Positions 53,536-62,317 of a stretch of 64,000 nucleotides of DNA are shown here, piece after piece. The position numbers were made by a program, and so were the translations under genes. The notes under the pieces were generated by a model. That model made no database searches. It had not been told where the DNA came from and was given only the letters and a program-made list of their open reading frames with translations. The first letter of the stretch is position 1, and each line of letters begins with the position of its first letter. The DNA is taken from NCBI GenBank assembly GCA_963803245.1, contig CAWDLI010000017.1, positions 124,001 to 188,000 of the forward strand, in the 5' to 3' direction. The stretch comes from JACVRW01 sp963803245 (GTDB lineage Bacteria > Actinomycetota > Thermoleophilia > Solirubrobacterales > Thermoleophilaceae).

Positions 53536-54930
53536 GTGCTCCTGGTGCTCCTGCTCGCCGGCGTGGCGTTCGCGCTCTCGCAGACGCTTGTGCTGCCGGC
53601 GCTCCCCGAGATCGGACGCGAGATGGACGCGAGCGCCTCCGCCACCTCGTGGATCCTCACCGGGTTCCTCCTCTCCGCCTCGGTCTCCACCCCGCTGATC
53701 GGGAAGCTCGGCGATCTCTACGGCAAGGGCCGCGTGCTCACGCTCACGATGCTCACCTTCTCCGTGGGGTCGGTGGTGTGCGCGCTGGCTCCATCGATCG
53801 AGCTGCTGATCGCGGGCCGCGTGGTGCAGGGCGTGGCGGGCGGAGTGTTCCCGCTCGCCTTCGGGATCATCCGGGACACCTTTCCGCGCGAGCGCGTGCC
53901 GGGCGCGATCGGCCTGCTGAGCGCCATGTTCGGTATCGGCGCCGGGATCGGGCTGCCGCTCGCCGGCGTGATCGTCGAGAACCTGGACGTGTCGTGGCTC
54001 TTCTGGATCGGCTGCGTGATCGCCTTTCCCGCCGCCCTGGCCTCGCGCCTGCTCGTGCCGCCCTCTCCGCCGGTGCCGGACACGCGTCTCGACCTGGCAG
54101 GCGCGCTGCTCCTGTCCATGGCCCTGGCCGCGCTCCTGCTCGGCGTGACCGAGGCGAACGACTGGGGCTGGGGCGCGCCCAGGACGCTCGCCCTGCTGAT
54201 CGGCGGTGTGGCGGTGCTGGGCCTCTGGCTGAAGGTCGAGGCGTCGGTGCCCCAGCCGCTCATCGAGCTGCGCGTGCTGCGCGGGCGCGCCGTGGCGGCC
54301 ACGAACCTCACCGGGCTGCTCGTGGGCTTCGCGATGTTCTCGAGCTTCCTGCTGATCCCGCAGTTCGCGCAGGCGCCCGAGAGCACCGGCTACGGCTTCG
54401 GCTTCTCCATCACCGAGGCGGGGCTTGTGCTCACGCCGGCTGCCATCGCCCAGCTTCTCGCCGGCCCGCTGGCCGGCCGGCTGGGCGTGATGATCGGGTT
54501 CCGAGCGACGCTCGCGGGCGGCGCCGGCCTCGCTTCGGCGGCGTTCCTGTGGCTCGCCTTCGAGCACGGGCACCCGTGGAACTTCATCGTGTCGAGCGCC
54601 CTGCTCGGCGCCGGGATCTCGTTCGCGATGGCGTCCATGGCCAACCTGATCGTGGCCGCCGTGCCCCAGAACGAGGTCGGGATCGCGACCGGGATCAACA
54701 CGGTCACGCGCACGGTCGGCGGCGCGTTCGGAGCCGCGGTGGCCACCGCAGTGCTCACCGGCAGCGTGGTGGCGGGCAGCTCGAGCCCGAGCGAGGGCGC
54801 CTTCGTCGCCGCGTTCGTGATCTCCGCCGTCGGCGGAGTGTTCGCGGTGGTGGCCGCACTGCTCGTGCCGCGCGACGCCGAGCGCTCGCCGGCGCCGGTC
54901 GCCGAGCCGGCAACCGCTCCGAGCAGTTAG
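53536..54930 (+). CDS. MFS transporter (DHA2-like)
   Basis: A 464-residue membrane protein with 14 or so hydrophobic helices. The marks are QTLVLPALPEIGREMDAS, GKLGDLYGKGRVLTL (loop 2-3), RVVQGVAGGVFPLAFGII and RDTFPRERVPGAIGLLS. Members usually export drugs or metabolites by proton antiport. The first standard start is the GTG at 53536, but the reading frame extends upstream without a normal start codon, so a few N-terminal residues may be missing. It precedes a quinone-oxidoreductase-like gene by 11 bp, so co-transcription is likely. Confidence 0.86.
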   Translation: MLLVLLLAGVAFALSQTLVLPALPEIGREMDASASATSWILTGFLLSASVSTPLIGKLGDLYGKGRVLTLTMLTFSVGSVVCALAPSIELLIAGRVVQGVAGGVFPLAFGIIRDTFPRERVPGAIGLLSAMFGIGAGIGLPLAGVIVENLDVSWLFWIGCVIAFPAALASRLLVPPSPPVPDTRLDLAGALLLSMALAALLLGVTEANDWGWGAPRTLALLIGGVAVLGLWLKVEASVPQPLIELRVLRGRAVAATNLTGLLVGFAMFSSFLLIPQFAQAPESTGYGFGFSITEAGLVLTPAAIAQLLAGPLAGRLGVMIGFRATLAGGAGLASAAFLWLAFEHGHPWNFIVSSALLGAGISFAMASMANLIVAAVPQNEVGIATGINTVTRTVGGAFGAAVATAVLTGSVVAGSSSPSEGAFVAAFVISAVGGVFAVVAALLVPRDAERSPAPVAEPATAPSS

Positions 54931-54941
54931 CCTCCCGCGCC

Positions 54942-55934
54942 GTGCGCGCCGTGCAGATCGTGGACCTGAGCGGGCCGTCCGAGGCCCTCCGAGTCGTTGA
55001 CGTGCCCGATCCGGAGCCCACCCACATGCTCTCGGGCGACCGCGCCGTGGTGGTCGAGGTGCACGCGGCGGGTGTGTCGTTCCCGGAGGTGCTCCAGAGC
55101 CGCGGCGAGTACCAGCACAAGCCGCCGCTCCCCTTCGTGCCCGGCAGCGAGGTGGCCGGCGTCGTTCGGAGCGCGCCCGACGGCGCGTCCCTGAAGGCGG
55201 GCGACCGCGTGGCGGCCTGGTGCGCGCTCGGTGGCTTCGCGGAGGTGGCCACCGCCCCCGAGTTCCTCACCTTCCCGCTGTCCGACGAGCTTGACTACGC
55301 GCAGGGCGCCGGGTTGATCCTCAATTACCACACCGCCTGGTTCTCGCTGGTCATCCGCGGCCGCCTCGCCGAGGGCGAGACCGTGCTCGTGCACGGCGCC
55401 GCCGGCGGCGTCGGCACGGCCTCGCTTCAGGTGGCCAAGGGGCTCGGGGCGCGCACGATCGCCGTGGTCTCGAGCGACGACAAGGAGGCCGTGGCGCGTG
55501 CTGCCGGCGCCGACGAGGTGGTGCGTTCCGACGGGCCGTGGAAGGACCAGGCGAAGGAGCTCTCCGGCGGCGGCGTGGACGTGGTGCTCGACCCGGTTGG
55601 CGGGGATCGCTTCCTCGACAGCCTGCGCTCCCTCGGCGAGGGCGGCCGGCTCGTGGTGGTCGGTTTCACCGGCGGCTCGATCCCGGAGGTGAAGGTCAAC
55701 CGGCTGCTCCTCAACAACACCGAGGTGGTGGGCGCCGGCTGGGGCGCCTTCGTGATGAGCAAGCCGAACCTCAATCAGGAGATCGGCGAGGCGGTGAACC
55801 GCCTGGTGGACGAGGGGATCGCGCGCCCGATCGTGGGCGCCAGCTTCCCGCTCGACCGCGCCGGCGAGGCGCTCGAGCTGATCGACTCGCGCGGCGCGAC
55901 CGGCAAGGTCGTGCTCGACGTGCGAGGCGCCTGA
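54942..55934 (+). CDS. Quinone oxidoreductase-like zinc-type alcohol dehydrogenase (MDR family)
   Basis: A 330-residue medium-chain reductase. VLVHGAAGGVGTASLQVAKGLGA is the NADPH site near residue 150, and PPLPFVPGSEVAGVV is the family block at residues 60-75. Zinc ligands are absent, as in quinone oxidoreductases (QOR). It may reduce quinones or enones. The GTG at 54942 gives the expected VRAVQIVDLSGPSEALRVVD start. It converges with the EamA gene, 6 bp apart. Confidence 0.88.
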   Translation: MRAVQIVDLSGPSEALRVVDVPDPEPTHMLSGDRAVVVEVHAAGVSFPEVLQSRGEYQHKPPLPFVPGSEVAGVVRSAPDGASLKAGDRVAAWCALGGFAEVATAPEFLTFPLSDELDYAQGAGLILNYHTAWFSLVIRGRLAEGETVLVHGAAGGVGTASLQVAKGLGARTIAVVSSDDKEAVARAAGADEVVRSDGPWKDQAKELSGGGVDVVLDPVGGDRFLDSLRSLGEGGRLVVVGFTGGSIPEVKVNRLLLNNTEVVGAGWGAFVMSKPNLNQEIGEAVNRLVDEGIARPIVGASFPLDRAGEALELIDSRGATGKVVLDVRGA

Positions 55935-55940
55935 CGCGCG

Positions 55941-56786
55941 TCAGAGCGCGATCAGGACCACGCCGGCCATCGCGGCCGACACGCCGATCGCCTGCGCGCG
56001 CGAAAGGCGCTCCCCGAGGAGCGCCACGCCGAGCCCGACGGTCACGACCGGGAACAGCGACCCGACCACCGACACGAGCGAGAGCTGGCCGTGGTCCGCG
56101 GCCACCGTATAGAGCACCGTGCCGCATACGAGAAGCACGCCGGGGATCGCCATGAGCGGGAGGTCGCGCGAGACGCGCAGGCTGCCGATGCGGCGCCCCG
56201 CCCAGAGCGCCATCAGCGCGAGCAGCGCGAGCCGGGCGTCGAAGAGCGCCCACGCGCGGCCGTCCTCGGAGGCCTTCGGCAGGGCTGTGAGGAACACGCC
56301 GAACGCCACCGCCGAGCCCAGCGCCCAGATCACGCTCGCGCGCGGATCCGGGTAGCGCGAAGCCCGCTGAGCGCCCACCGGCTCGGCGCGGGCGGCCAGC
56401 GCCGCACCGGCCATGGCGAGCACCACGCCCGCCACCTGGGTCGCCTTGAGCGTGTCGCCTGTCGCCAGGCCGTAGGCGACGGGCACGATCGCGCCGGTGG
56501 CGCCGATGGGCGCCACGATCGACAGCGGTCCCAGCTCCGCGGCCTTGTAGAAGCCGATCAGGCCGGCGCCGTTGCCCAGGCCCGCCAGCACCGCCAGCAG
56601 CATGCTGCCGGCCGGCAGCGCCGGGCCGCGGTCGCCCGCCAGGTAGAGCGCGCAGCCGATCAGGGCCGCCAGCTGGGAGACCAGGAGGATCGTGACGATC
56701 GTGTGGCGACGAGCCAGCTGCGGGCCGATGAAGTTCGACAGGCCGTAGCAGGCGGACGAGCCGAGGGCGAGCGCGAGCGCGAGCAC
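55941..56786 (-). CDS. EamA-family transporter
   Basis: A 281-residue membrane protein with ten hydrophobic helices in two halves. The start region is VLALALALGSSACYGLSNFIG, and the second half shows GSLFPVVTVGLGVALLGERLS. The frame runs to an ATG at 56939, but the GTG at 56786 lies at the start of helix 1 and gives the usual family length. It is the third EamA transporter in the window. Substrate unknown. It is divergent from the DUF1800 gene, and the 208-bp gap should hold both promoters; no clear motif is seen in it. Confidence 0.85.
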   Translation of the reverse strand: MLALALALGSSACYGLSNFIGPQLARRHTIVTILLVSQLAALIGCALYLAGDRGPALPAGSMLLAVLAGLGNGAGLIGFYKAAELGPLSIVAPIGATGAIVPVAYGLATGDTLKATQVAGVVLAMAGAALAARAEPVGAQRASRYPDPRASVIWALGSAVAFGVFLTALPKASEDGRAWALFDARLALLALMALWAGRRIGSLRVSRDLPLMAIPGVLLVCGTVLYTVAADHGQLSLVSVVGSLFPVVTVGLGVALLGERLSRAQAIGVSAAMAGVVLIAL

Positions 56787-56994
56787 GGCCCGGCAGTCTG
56801 GCAAGGCCGCGACGGCGGCCCGGTGGAGCGAAATCGCCCTTTCGGGTGATGCCGCGCACGAAAAGCGCACGGGCTCGGGCCGTCGATCCGCCCGCATCCC
56901 GCGCAGAGAGCCCACGGGCCGGGGCACCCGGCTAGACATCTGCCGTCTCGTGGGGCGGGTGGCTTACGTCGCCGCTCCTCCGAGCCGACACGAG

Positions 56995-58386
56995 ATGGAG
57001 ATGGCCGCCGCCCAGATCCCCGCCGCGGACGCACGTCGCCGTCCGCGCCGCCGCAAGCGCGGCTGGTCCGAGGCGCACGTGCGGCGCCTGTTCTGGCGCG
57101 CCGGGTTCGGCGCCACGCCGCGGGAAGCTCACTACTGGGCGCGGCGCGGCAAGGCGCGCACGATCCGCTGGCTCTTGAACGGTGGGCCCTCCCCCGCTCC
57201 CCGGATGAAGCCCCCGCGGGTGGACGGGCACGGGCTCAACCCGAAGAACGAGTGGAGCCACGACGTCCTCTGGTGGCTCGACCGGATGGTCCGCTCCCGG
57301 CGGCCGCTCCAGGAGAAGCTCACGCTCTTCTGGCACGACCACTTCGCCACCTCCGATCAGGACACGCCGCTGATGCTGGCCCAGAACCAGACCCTGCGCC
57401 GGCACGCGATGGGCAGCTTCCCGTCACTGCTGCGCGCGATGACCAGCGACTCGGCGATGCTGCTCTTCCTCTCGCTCGCCGACTCCGACAAGGAGGCGCC
57501 GAACGAGAACTACGCACGCGAGCTGATGGAGCTGTTCACGCTCGGGCACGGATACGCAGAGCGCGACATCCGCCAGGCGTCCCGGGCGCTCACCGGCTTC
57601 CGCGTGGACTGGGACGAGAACGGCCCGCCGCGCTGCTACTACGACAAGGAAGCGCACGACGCCGGGGTCAAGCAGATCTTCGGCCACCGGGGCCACCACG
57701 ACTGGCAGGACGTGCTGCGCCTCTGCGTGAACCACCCCGCGCACGCCCCGTTCCTCGTGGGAAAGCTCTGGGACTACTTCGTGGGCACCCCCATTCCCGC
57801 GGGCACCCGCCGCCAGCTGGCGCAGGCCTACCGTCGCTCCGGCCACCAGATCAAGCCCGTGGTGGCCCGGATCCTCGCCCACCCGGCGCTCTACCGAAAG
57901 CTCGACGCCCCCGGAATGGTGAAGTCGCCGGTGGTCTACCTCGCCGGAGCGCTGCGCGGCGCCGGCCAGGGCATCGATCGCGACAGCTGGGGCTGGATGC
58001 TCGAAGGCATGGGCCAGTACCCGTTCCACCCGCCCTCCGTCGCGGGCTGGGACTGGGGCACCGCCTGGCTCTCGTCGAACTCGATGCGCGTGCGCTTCGA
58101 CGTGGCCAACTACCTGCTCGACACGCCGCAACTGCGCGTTAAGAACGGATCGACGCCCGAGGGGCTCTCACCCAGGCGCGCGGTTGCGCGTGCGCGGCGG
58201 GCCGTGGGCGACCCGTGGACATCCCCCCGTACCGACGCCGAGCTGCTGCGCGTGGCCCGTCGCCTTCTCACCGAGCGCAAGCTGAAGCACGGCGACTGGC
58301 GCCAGGACAAGCAGGAGCGCGCCGACATGTGCCAGCGGGTGCTCCGCCAGCTGCTCCTCTCCGGCCCCGACGCCCACGTTCACTGA
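56995..58386 (+). CDS. DUF1800-domain protein
   Basis: A 463-residue (from ATG 56995) protein of the DUF1800 family. Hallmarks: RRLFWRAGFGATPREAHYWA, PNENYARELMELFTLGHGY and FHPPSVAGWDWGTAWL, with a histidine-rich centre (FWHDHFATSDQDTP). The function is unproven, and relatives are always paired with DUF1501 genes. An arginine-rich N-terminus precedes the domain. Start choice is open: GTG 56950, ATG 56995 or ATG 57001. The stop overlaps the next ATG (TGATG). Confidence 0.85.
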   Translation: MEMAAAQIPAADARRRPRRRKRGWSEAHVRRLFWRAGFGATPREAHYWARRGKARTIRWLLNGGPSPAPRMKPPRVDGHGLNPKNEWSHDVLWWLDRMVRSRRPLQEKLTLFWHDHFATSDQDTPLMLAQNQTLRRHAMGSFPSLLRAMTSDSAMLLFLSLADSDKEAPNENYARELMELFTLGHGYAERDIRQASRALTGFRVDWDENGPPRCYYDKEAHDAGVKQIFGHRGHHDWQDVLRLCVNHPAHAPFLVGKLWDYFVGTPIPAGTRRQLAQAYRRSGHQIKPVVARILAHPALYRKLDAPGMVKSPVVYLAGALRGAGQGIDRDSWGWMLEGMGQYPFHPPSVAGWDWGTAWLSSNSMRVRFDVANYLLDTPQLRVKNGSTPEGLSPRRAVARARRAVGDPWTSPRTDAELLRVARRLLTERKLKHGDWRQDKQERADMCQRVLRQLLLSGPDAHVH

Positions 58387-59729
58387 TGCCTCGCCACAAC
58401 GCCTGCGACGACTTCCACCGGACCTCCGAGGCCAAGCGCCGGGACTTCCTCGGCAGCACCCCGCTCACCCGCCGCCAGGTGCTGGCCGGCGGACTCGGCG
58501 CGGGCCTGACGCTCTACACCGCCCAGGCGCTGCCGGTCTCGCGCGTGTTCGAGGCAGCCGCCGCGGACGCCGCCGCCGCGCCGAACTCGCCGGTGCTCGT
58601 GTCGGTGTTCCTGCCGGGCGGCCTGGACCTGCTCGACACGCTCGTGCCCCTGCACGACTACGGCCGCTACGCGGATTTGCACAGGGATCTCAAGGTCGAG
58701 GGCGTGACTCTGGCCGGTGGTTCCGGGTTGGGGCTCCACCCGTCGCTCACGCGCGGCGTCGGCGGTGGCGTGAAGGGGCTGTGGGACCGCGGCAAGATCG
58801 GCTTCCTTCCCGGAATCGACTATCCCGATCCCGATCTCTCCCACTTCCACTCGCGCCACTTCTGGGAGACGGGGCTCATCACCGAGCGCTCGGCCCCCGG
58901 GTGGCTCGGCCGCTGGCTCGACCGGGCCGGCAACAGAGACAACCCGCTCCAGGGCATCTCGATGGGCTACGGCCTCTCCCCCGTCCTGCGCTCGGCGCGA
59001 GCGCCGGTGGCTGCGGTGGCCTCGCCGGGCGACGCCGGGTTCTGGATCCGCGACGTCTGGGGCGAGCCCTACGACGAGGCCATGAAGAGCTACTCGAGCC
59101 TCGGGCACGGGCCCGCTGGCAGCAGGGCGCTCAAGGCATCGCGCGACGCCGTGCGCCTCGCGAAGGGCGTGGCCGACCGCCTCGCCCCGTACGCGGAGCA
59201 CGACGGCAACGACCCGCTGGCCTCGCAGATCGCCTACCCGGCCGAGAGCGACTTCGGGCGCCGGCTGCGCTACCTGGCGGCGATGATCTCGAAGCCGCTG
59301 GGCATCCGCGTGGCGCACGTGGAGGCCGACGGCGACTTCGACACCCACGACGACCAGAAGTCGCTCACGGAGTCCCTGGCGGAGGTGAGCGAGTGCCTGG
59401 CGGCGTTCCAGGCCGACCTCGAGGTCCGCGGGGTGTCCCAGCGGACGGTGAGCCTCGTCTGGTCCGAGTTCGGCCGCCGCCCGGAGGAGAACGGCTCCGG
59501 CACCGACCACGGCGCCGGCGGCGTCGCCTGGGTGCAGGGCGACCGCGCGCGGCCCGGGATCCACAGCGAGTACCCGAGCCTGTCCCAGCTCGACCGCAGC
59601 GACAACCTCAAGGTGACGATCGACTTCAGGCGCGTCTACGCGAGCCTGCTGGAGCAACAGCTGGGCACCGACGCCGCCTCGGTGATCCCGAACGCGCGCC
59701 GCCTGGGCCGCGTCCAGCTGCTGAGGTGA
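58386..59729 (+). CDS. DUF1501-domain protein with Tat signal
   Basis: A 447-residue protein of the DUF1501 family (sulfatase-like fold). Residues about 28-60 are a twin-arginine signal (TRRQVLAGGLGAGLTLYTA), so it is probably exported folded, with a cofactor. Typical blocks are HFHSRHFWETGLITERSAPG, FDTHDDQKSLTESLAE and SEFGRRPEENGSGTDHGAG, which bring metal-binding His and Asp residues. It is coupled to DUF1800 upstream (TGATG) and to the cupredoxin downstream (GTGA). The substrate is unknown. Confidence 0.88.
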   Translation: MPRHNACDDFHRTSEAKRRDFLGSTPLTRRQVLAGGLGAGLTLYTAQALPVSRVFEAAAADAAAAPNSPVLVSVFLPGGLDLLDTLVPLHDYGRYADLHRDLKVEGVTLAGGSGLGLHPSLTRGVGGGVKGLWDRGKIGFLPGIDYPDPDLSHFHSRHFWETGLITERSAPGWLGRWLDRAGNRDNPLQGISMGYGLSPVLRSARAPVAAVASPGDAGFWIRDVWGEPYDEAMKSYSSLGHGPAGSRALKASRDAVRLAKGVADRLAPYAEHDGNDPLASQIAYPAESDFGRRLRYLAAMISKPLGIRVAHVEADGDFDTHDDQKSLTESLAEVSECLAAFQADLEVRGVSQRTVSLVWSEFGRRPEENGSGTDHGAGGVAWVQGDRARPGIHSEYPSLSQLDRSDNLKVTIDFRRVYASLLEQQLGTDAASVIPNARRLGRVQLLR

Positions 59730-60109
59730 GGCGCGCAGCGCTCCTGATCGGCCTGGCGCTGGCCGCGGCGCTGCCGGCCGCGGTCGCCCTCGGGTCCGGG
59801 TCCCGGACCACCTCCGTGGGGGTCAGCGAGCGCGAGTGGCGCGTATCGCTCTACCGGACCCGCGTGCCGACCGGCGTGGTTCGGCTCAACGTTCACAACT
59901 ACGGCGAGGACGACCACGACCTGGCGCTCCGCAACCGCGACGGGCGCGTGCTCGCCACGATCCCCGAGGTCAGCCCGGGAGCGGGCGACACGCTGCGGGT
60001 GCGCCTGCGGCACCCCGGCCGCTACGTGGTCTTCTGCTCGCTCGAGGGCCACGAGGCGAAGGGCATGCGCGCCCGGCTGACGGTGGTCAAGCGGAAGCGC
60101 GGCCGCTGA
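59726..60109 (+). CDS. Secreted cupredoxin-like (blue copper) protein
   Basis: A 127-residue protein with a signal peptide (residues 1-22, LIGLALAAALPAAVALG). The cupredoxin pattern ends in FCSLEGHEAKGM, giving Cys, His and Met ligands, and an upstream histidine in GEDDHDLALRN completes a type 1 copper site. It could shuttle electrons for the exported DUF1501 partner. The GTG at 59726 overlaps the DUF1501 stop (GTGA), so all three genes are translated together. Confidence 0.82.
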   Translation: MRRAALLIGLALAAALPAAVALGSGSRTTSVGVSEREWRVSLYRTRVPTGVVRLNVHNYGEDDHDLALRNRDGRVLATIPEVSPGAGDTLRVRLRHPGRYVVFCSLEGHEAKGMRARLTVVKRKRGR

Positions 60110-60115
60110 GCGGCC
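60101..60115 (+). terminator. Hairpin around the cupredoxin stop codon
   Basis: GGCCGC (60101-60106) and GCGGCC (60110-60115) pair perfectly with the TGA stop of the cupredoxin as the loop. The hairpin lies between two convergent genes (the desaturase ends at 60176). There is no T-run, but such GC hairpins often end transcripts in high-GC bacteria. Confidence 0.38.
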
Positions 60116-60175
60116 TAAGTGTGCGATACGAACACCTAGTCCGCACAGCGCGGCGGTTGGGCGCCGGCCGCGTCG

Positions 60176-61060
60176 CTACACGTGCGCTTCGCGCTCCATC
60201 TGCCGCTCGGCTCCGATCCGCACCACGTTCCTGGCGAGGCCCAGCCGCTCCAGCCCCCTGATCACGAGCGCCGAGGGGTCGAGCTCCCAGCGCCGCAGGC
60301 CGTGCTCGGCCGAGCGCGGGAAGGCGTGGTGGTTGTGGTGCCAGGACTCGCCGAACGAGGGCAGGGCGAGCCAGAAGACGTTGCGCGACTCGTCGTCGGT
60401 CTCGAAGCGGCGCGTGCCGAAGAAGTGGCAGACCGAGTTGACGCTCCAGGTCACATGGTGCACGAGGAAGATGCGCACGAGACCGCCCCAGAGGAAGCCC
60501 GTGGCCGCCCCCGCGAGGGTGCCCGTGATCGCCCAGCCCGCGAGTGCCGGCACAGCCAGCCCGGCGAGCACGATCAGCGGGAAGCGGCGGTTGATGATGC
60601 GCATGCCGCGATCCTCGTAGAGCTCCTTCGCGTACTTCTTGCCCGCTGTGCCGTGGGTGCTCATCAGCCAGCCGGTATGGGCGTGCCAGAGGCCCCGGAA
60701 GACGGCGCCGGGACCGTCGCCGTGCCCGACGTGGGGGCTGTGCGGATCGCCCTCCTTGTCGGTGTGCGCGTGGTGCTTGCGGTGATCGCCCACCCAGCTG
60801 ATCACGGGTCCCTGCACGGCCATCGAGCCGAGCACTGCGAACGCGTACTCGACGGGCTTCGGCGACTGGAAGGCGCGATGGGTGAGCATCCGGTGATAGC
60901 CCACGGTGATCCCGAGCGCCGTGAACACGTACATCACACCCAGGATCACGAGGTCGGTGGTGGACACCACCTGGTTCCAGAGCAGGAGGATCGCCGCCAG
61001 CGTCGCCGCGAAGGGCAGGACGACCGCGGCCAGGTTCACGCGCTTCTCAAGCTTTGACAT
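60176..61060 (-). CDS. Fatty acid (acyl-CoA) desaturase
   Basis: A 294-residue membrane enzyme that places a cis double bond in acyl chains, using a diiron site. The three histidine boxes are HRMLTH (residues about 56-61), HRKHHAH and HHNHHAF. Two pairs of hydrophobic segments flank the boxes. The length fits the actinobacterial delta-9 type. It needs a ferredoxin or cytochrome b5-like donor; the ferredoxin reductase-like gene near 23 kb is one candidate. It is divergent from the PucR-like regulator with 78 bp between. Confidence 0.93.
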   Translation of the reverse strand: MSKLEKRVNLAAVVLPFAATLAAILLLWNQVVSTTDLVILGVMYVFTALGITVGYHRMLTHRAFQSPKPVEYAFAVLGSMAVQGPVISWVGDHRKHHAHTDKEGDPHSPHVGHGDGPGAVFRGLWHAHTGWLMSTHGTAGKKYAKELYEDRGMRIINRRFPLIVLAGLAVPALAGWAITGTLAGAATGFLWGGLVRIFLVHHVTWSVNSVCHFFGTRRFETDDESRNVFWLALPSFGESWHHNHHAFPRSAEHGLRRWELDPSALVIRGLERLGLARNVVRIGAERQMEREAHV

Positions 61061-61138
61061 GACCAGGAGCGTATGTGCGTCCGCAGCTGCGCTCTAGACT
61101 GTCATCCGCGTGATCTGCAACGAGTTTTACTCATCTAA

Positions 61139-62317
61139 GTGACAAAGCTGTTGGTCGCCGAGCCGTGGGGGGAGCTTCCCCCGAGCGTGGCCGACGTGGT
61201 CGAGCCGGAGCTCGGCGCGATCACCGACGAGATCCTCGCCGCGATCGCGCACGAGGTGCCGGAGTACGCACGCCCGCTCGAGGGCAGCTTCGGGCACGGC
61301 GTCCGGACCGGTGTGAGCGAAGCGCTCCGCCAGTTCGTCGCTCTGATCCGCGACCCCGAGGGCGCCCGCGGCACCGGGCGCGAGGTGTACGTGGGACTCG
61401 GGCGCGGCGAGCTTCGCGAGGGCCGCACGCTGGACGCGCTCCAATCGGCCTACCGGGTCGGCGCGCGCGTCGCGTGGCGCCGGCTCTCCGGCGCCGCGGT
61501 GGCAGCCGGGCTCGACGGCCGCACCCTGAGCCTCCTCGCGGAGTCGATCTTCGCCTACATCGACCAGCTCTCGGCCGACTCGGTGGAGGGATACGCCGAG
61601 GCCAGGTCGCGCCTCGCGGGGGAGCGCGAGCGCCGCCGCGCGGAGCTGGTGGCCCTGCTGCTGCGCCACCCGCCCGCCGAGGATCAGGAGCTGCGCGCCG
61701 CCGCTGCCGCTTCCGACTGGACCGTGCCGCGCACCGTGGCCGCGCTCGCGTGCGCGGAGGGCGAGCTCGATCGCCTGGCGCGGCGCCTGCCGGCGGACAC
61801 GCTCACCGCCCAGCTCGACGGGGTGGGTTGCGCGCTGGTGCCCGATCCCGCGGGCCCGGGCCGCCCGGAGCAGCTCGTCCGCGCGTGCGCCCGCGCGACC
61901 GCGGTGCTCGGCCCCGCGGGGGAGCCGGCGGCGCTGCCCGGCTCCTGGGCGCTGGCGCAGGCCGGCCTGGCCGGGCGCGAGAGCGGCGCCATCGCCGGCG
62001 AGGGGCTCGTGCTCGCCGAGGAGCGGCTCACGGACCTCCTGCTGTTCGAGTCGCGCGACCTGGTCGGGCGCATCGCCGAGCACCGACTCGCCCCGTTCGC
62101 CGAGCTGACCCCTCGGGCCCGCGAGCGGATGGAGGAGACGGCCCTCTCGTTCGTACAGCAGCACGGCAACGCCGCGGCGATGGCCCGGGCGCTGCACCTC
62201 CACCCGCAGACCGCCCGCTACCGCCTGGCGCGCCTTCGCGAGCTGCTCGGCGAGCAGCTGGACGATCCCGACGCGCGCTTCGAGCTGGAGCTGGCGCTGC
62301 GGGCGGCGCGGGGCTAG
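61139..62317 (+). CDS. PucR/CdaR-family transcriptional regulator
   Basis: A 392-residue regulator. The N-terminal part is helical (RsbR/GGDEF-like sensing region seen in actinobacterial PucR proteins), and the C-terminal HTH_30 helix-turn-helix has GNAAAMARALHLHPQTARYRLARLRELLG near residue 350. It lies divergent from the desaturase, so it may control membrane fluidity; the shared gap contains CGCAGCTGCG, a 10-bp palindrome near the middle. The GTG at 61139 has no strong SD, and an alternative start is not obvious. Confidence 0.82.
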   Translation: MTKLLVAEPWGELPPSVADVVEPELGAITDEILAAIAHEVPEYARPLEGSFGHGVRTGVSEALRQFVALIRDPEGARGTGREVYVGLGRGELREGRTLDALQSAYRVGARVAWRRLSGAAVAAGLDGRTLSLLAESIFAYIDQLSADSVEGYAEARSRLAGERERRRAELVALLLRHPPAEDQELRAAAAASDWTVPRTVAALACAEGELDRLARRLPADTLTAQLDGVGCALVPDPAGPGRPEQLVRACARATAVLGPAGEPAALPGSWALAQAGLAGRESGAIAGEGLVLAEERLTDLLLFESRDLVGRIAEHRLAPFAELTPRARERMEETALSFVQQHGNAAAMARALHLHPQTARYRLARLRELLGEQLDDPDARFELELALRAARG

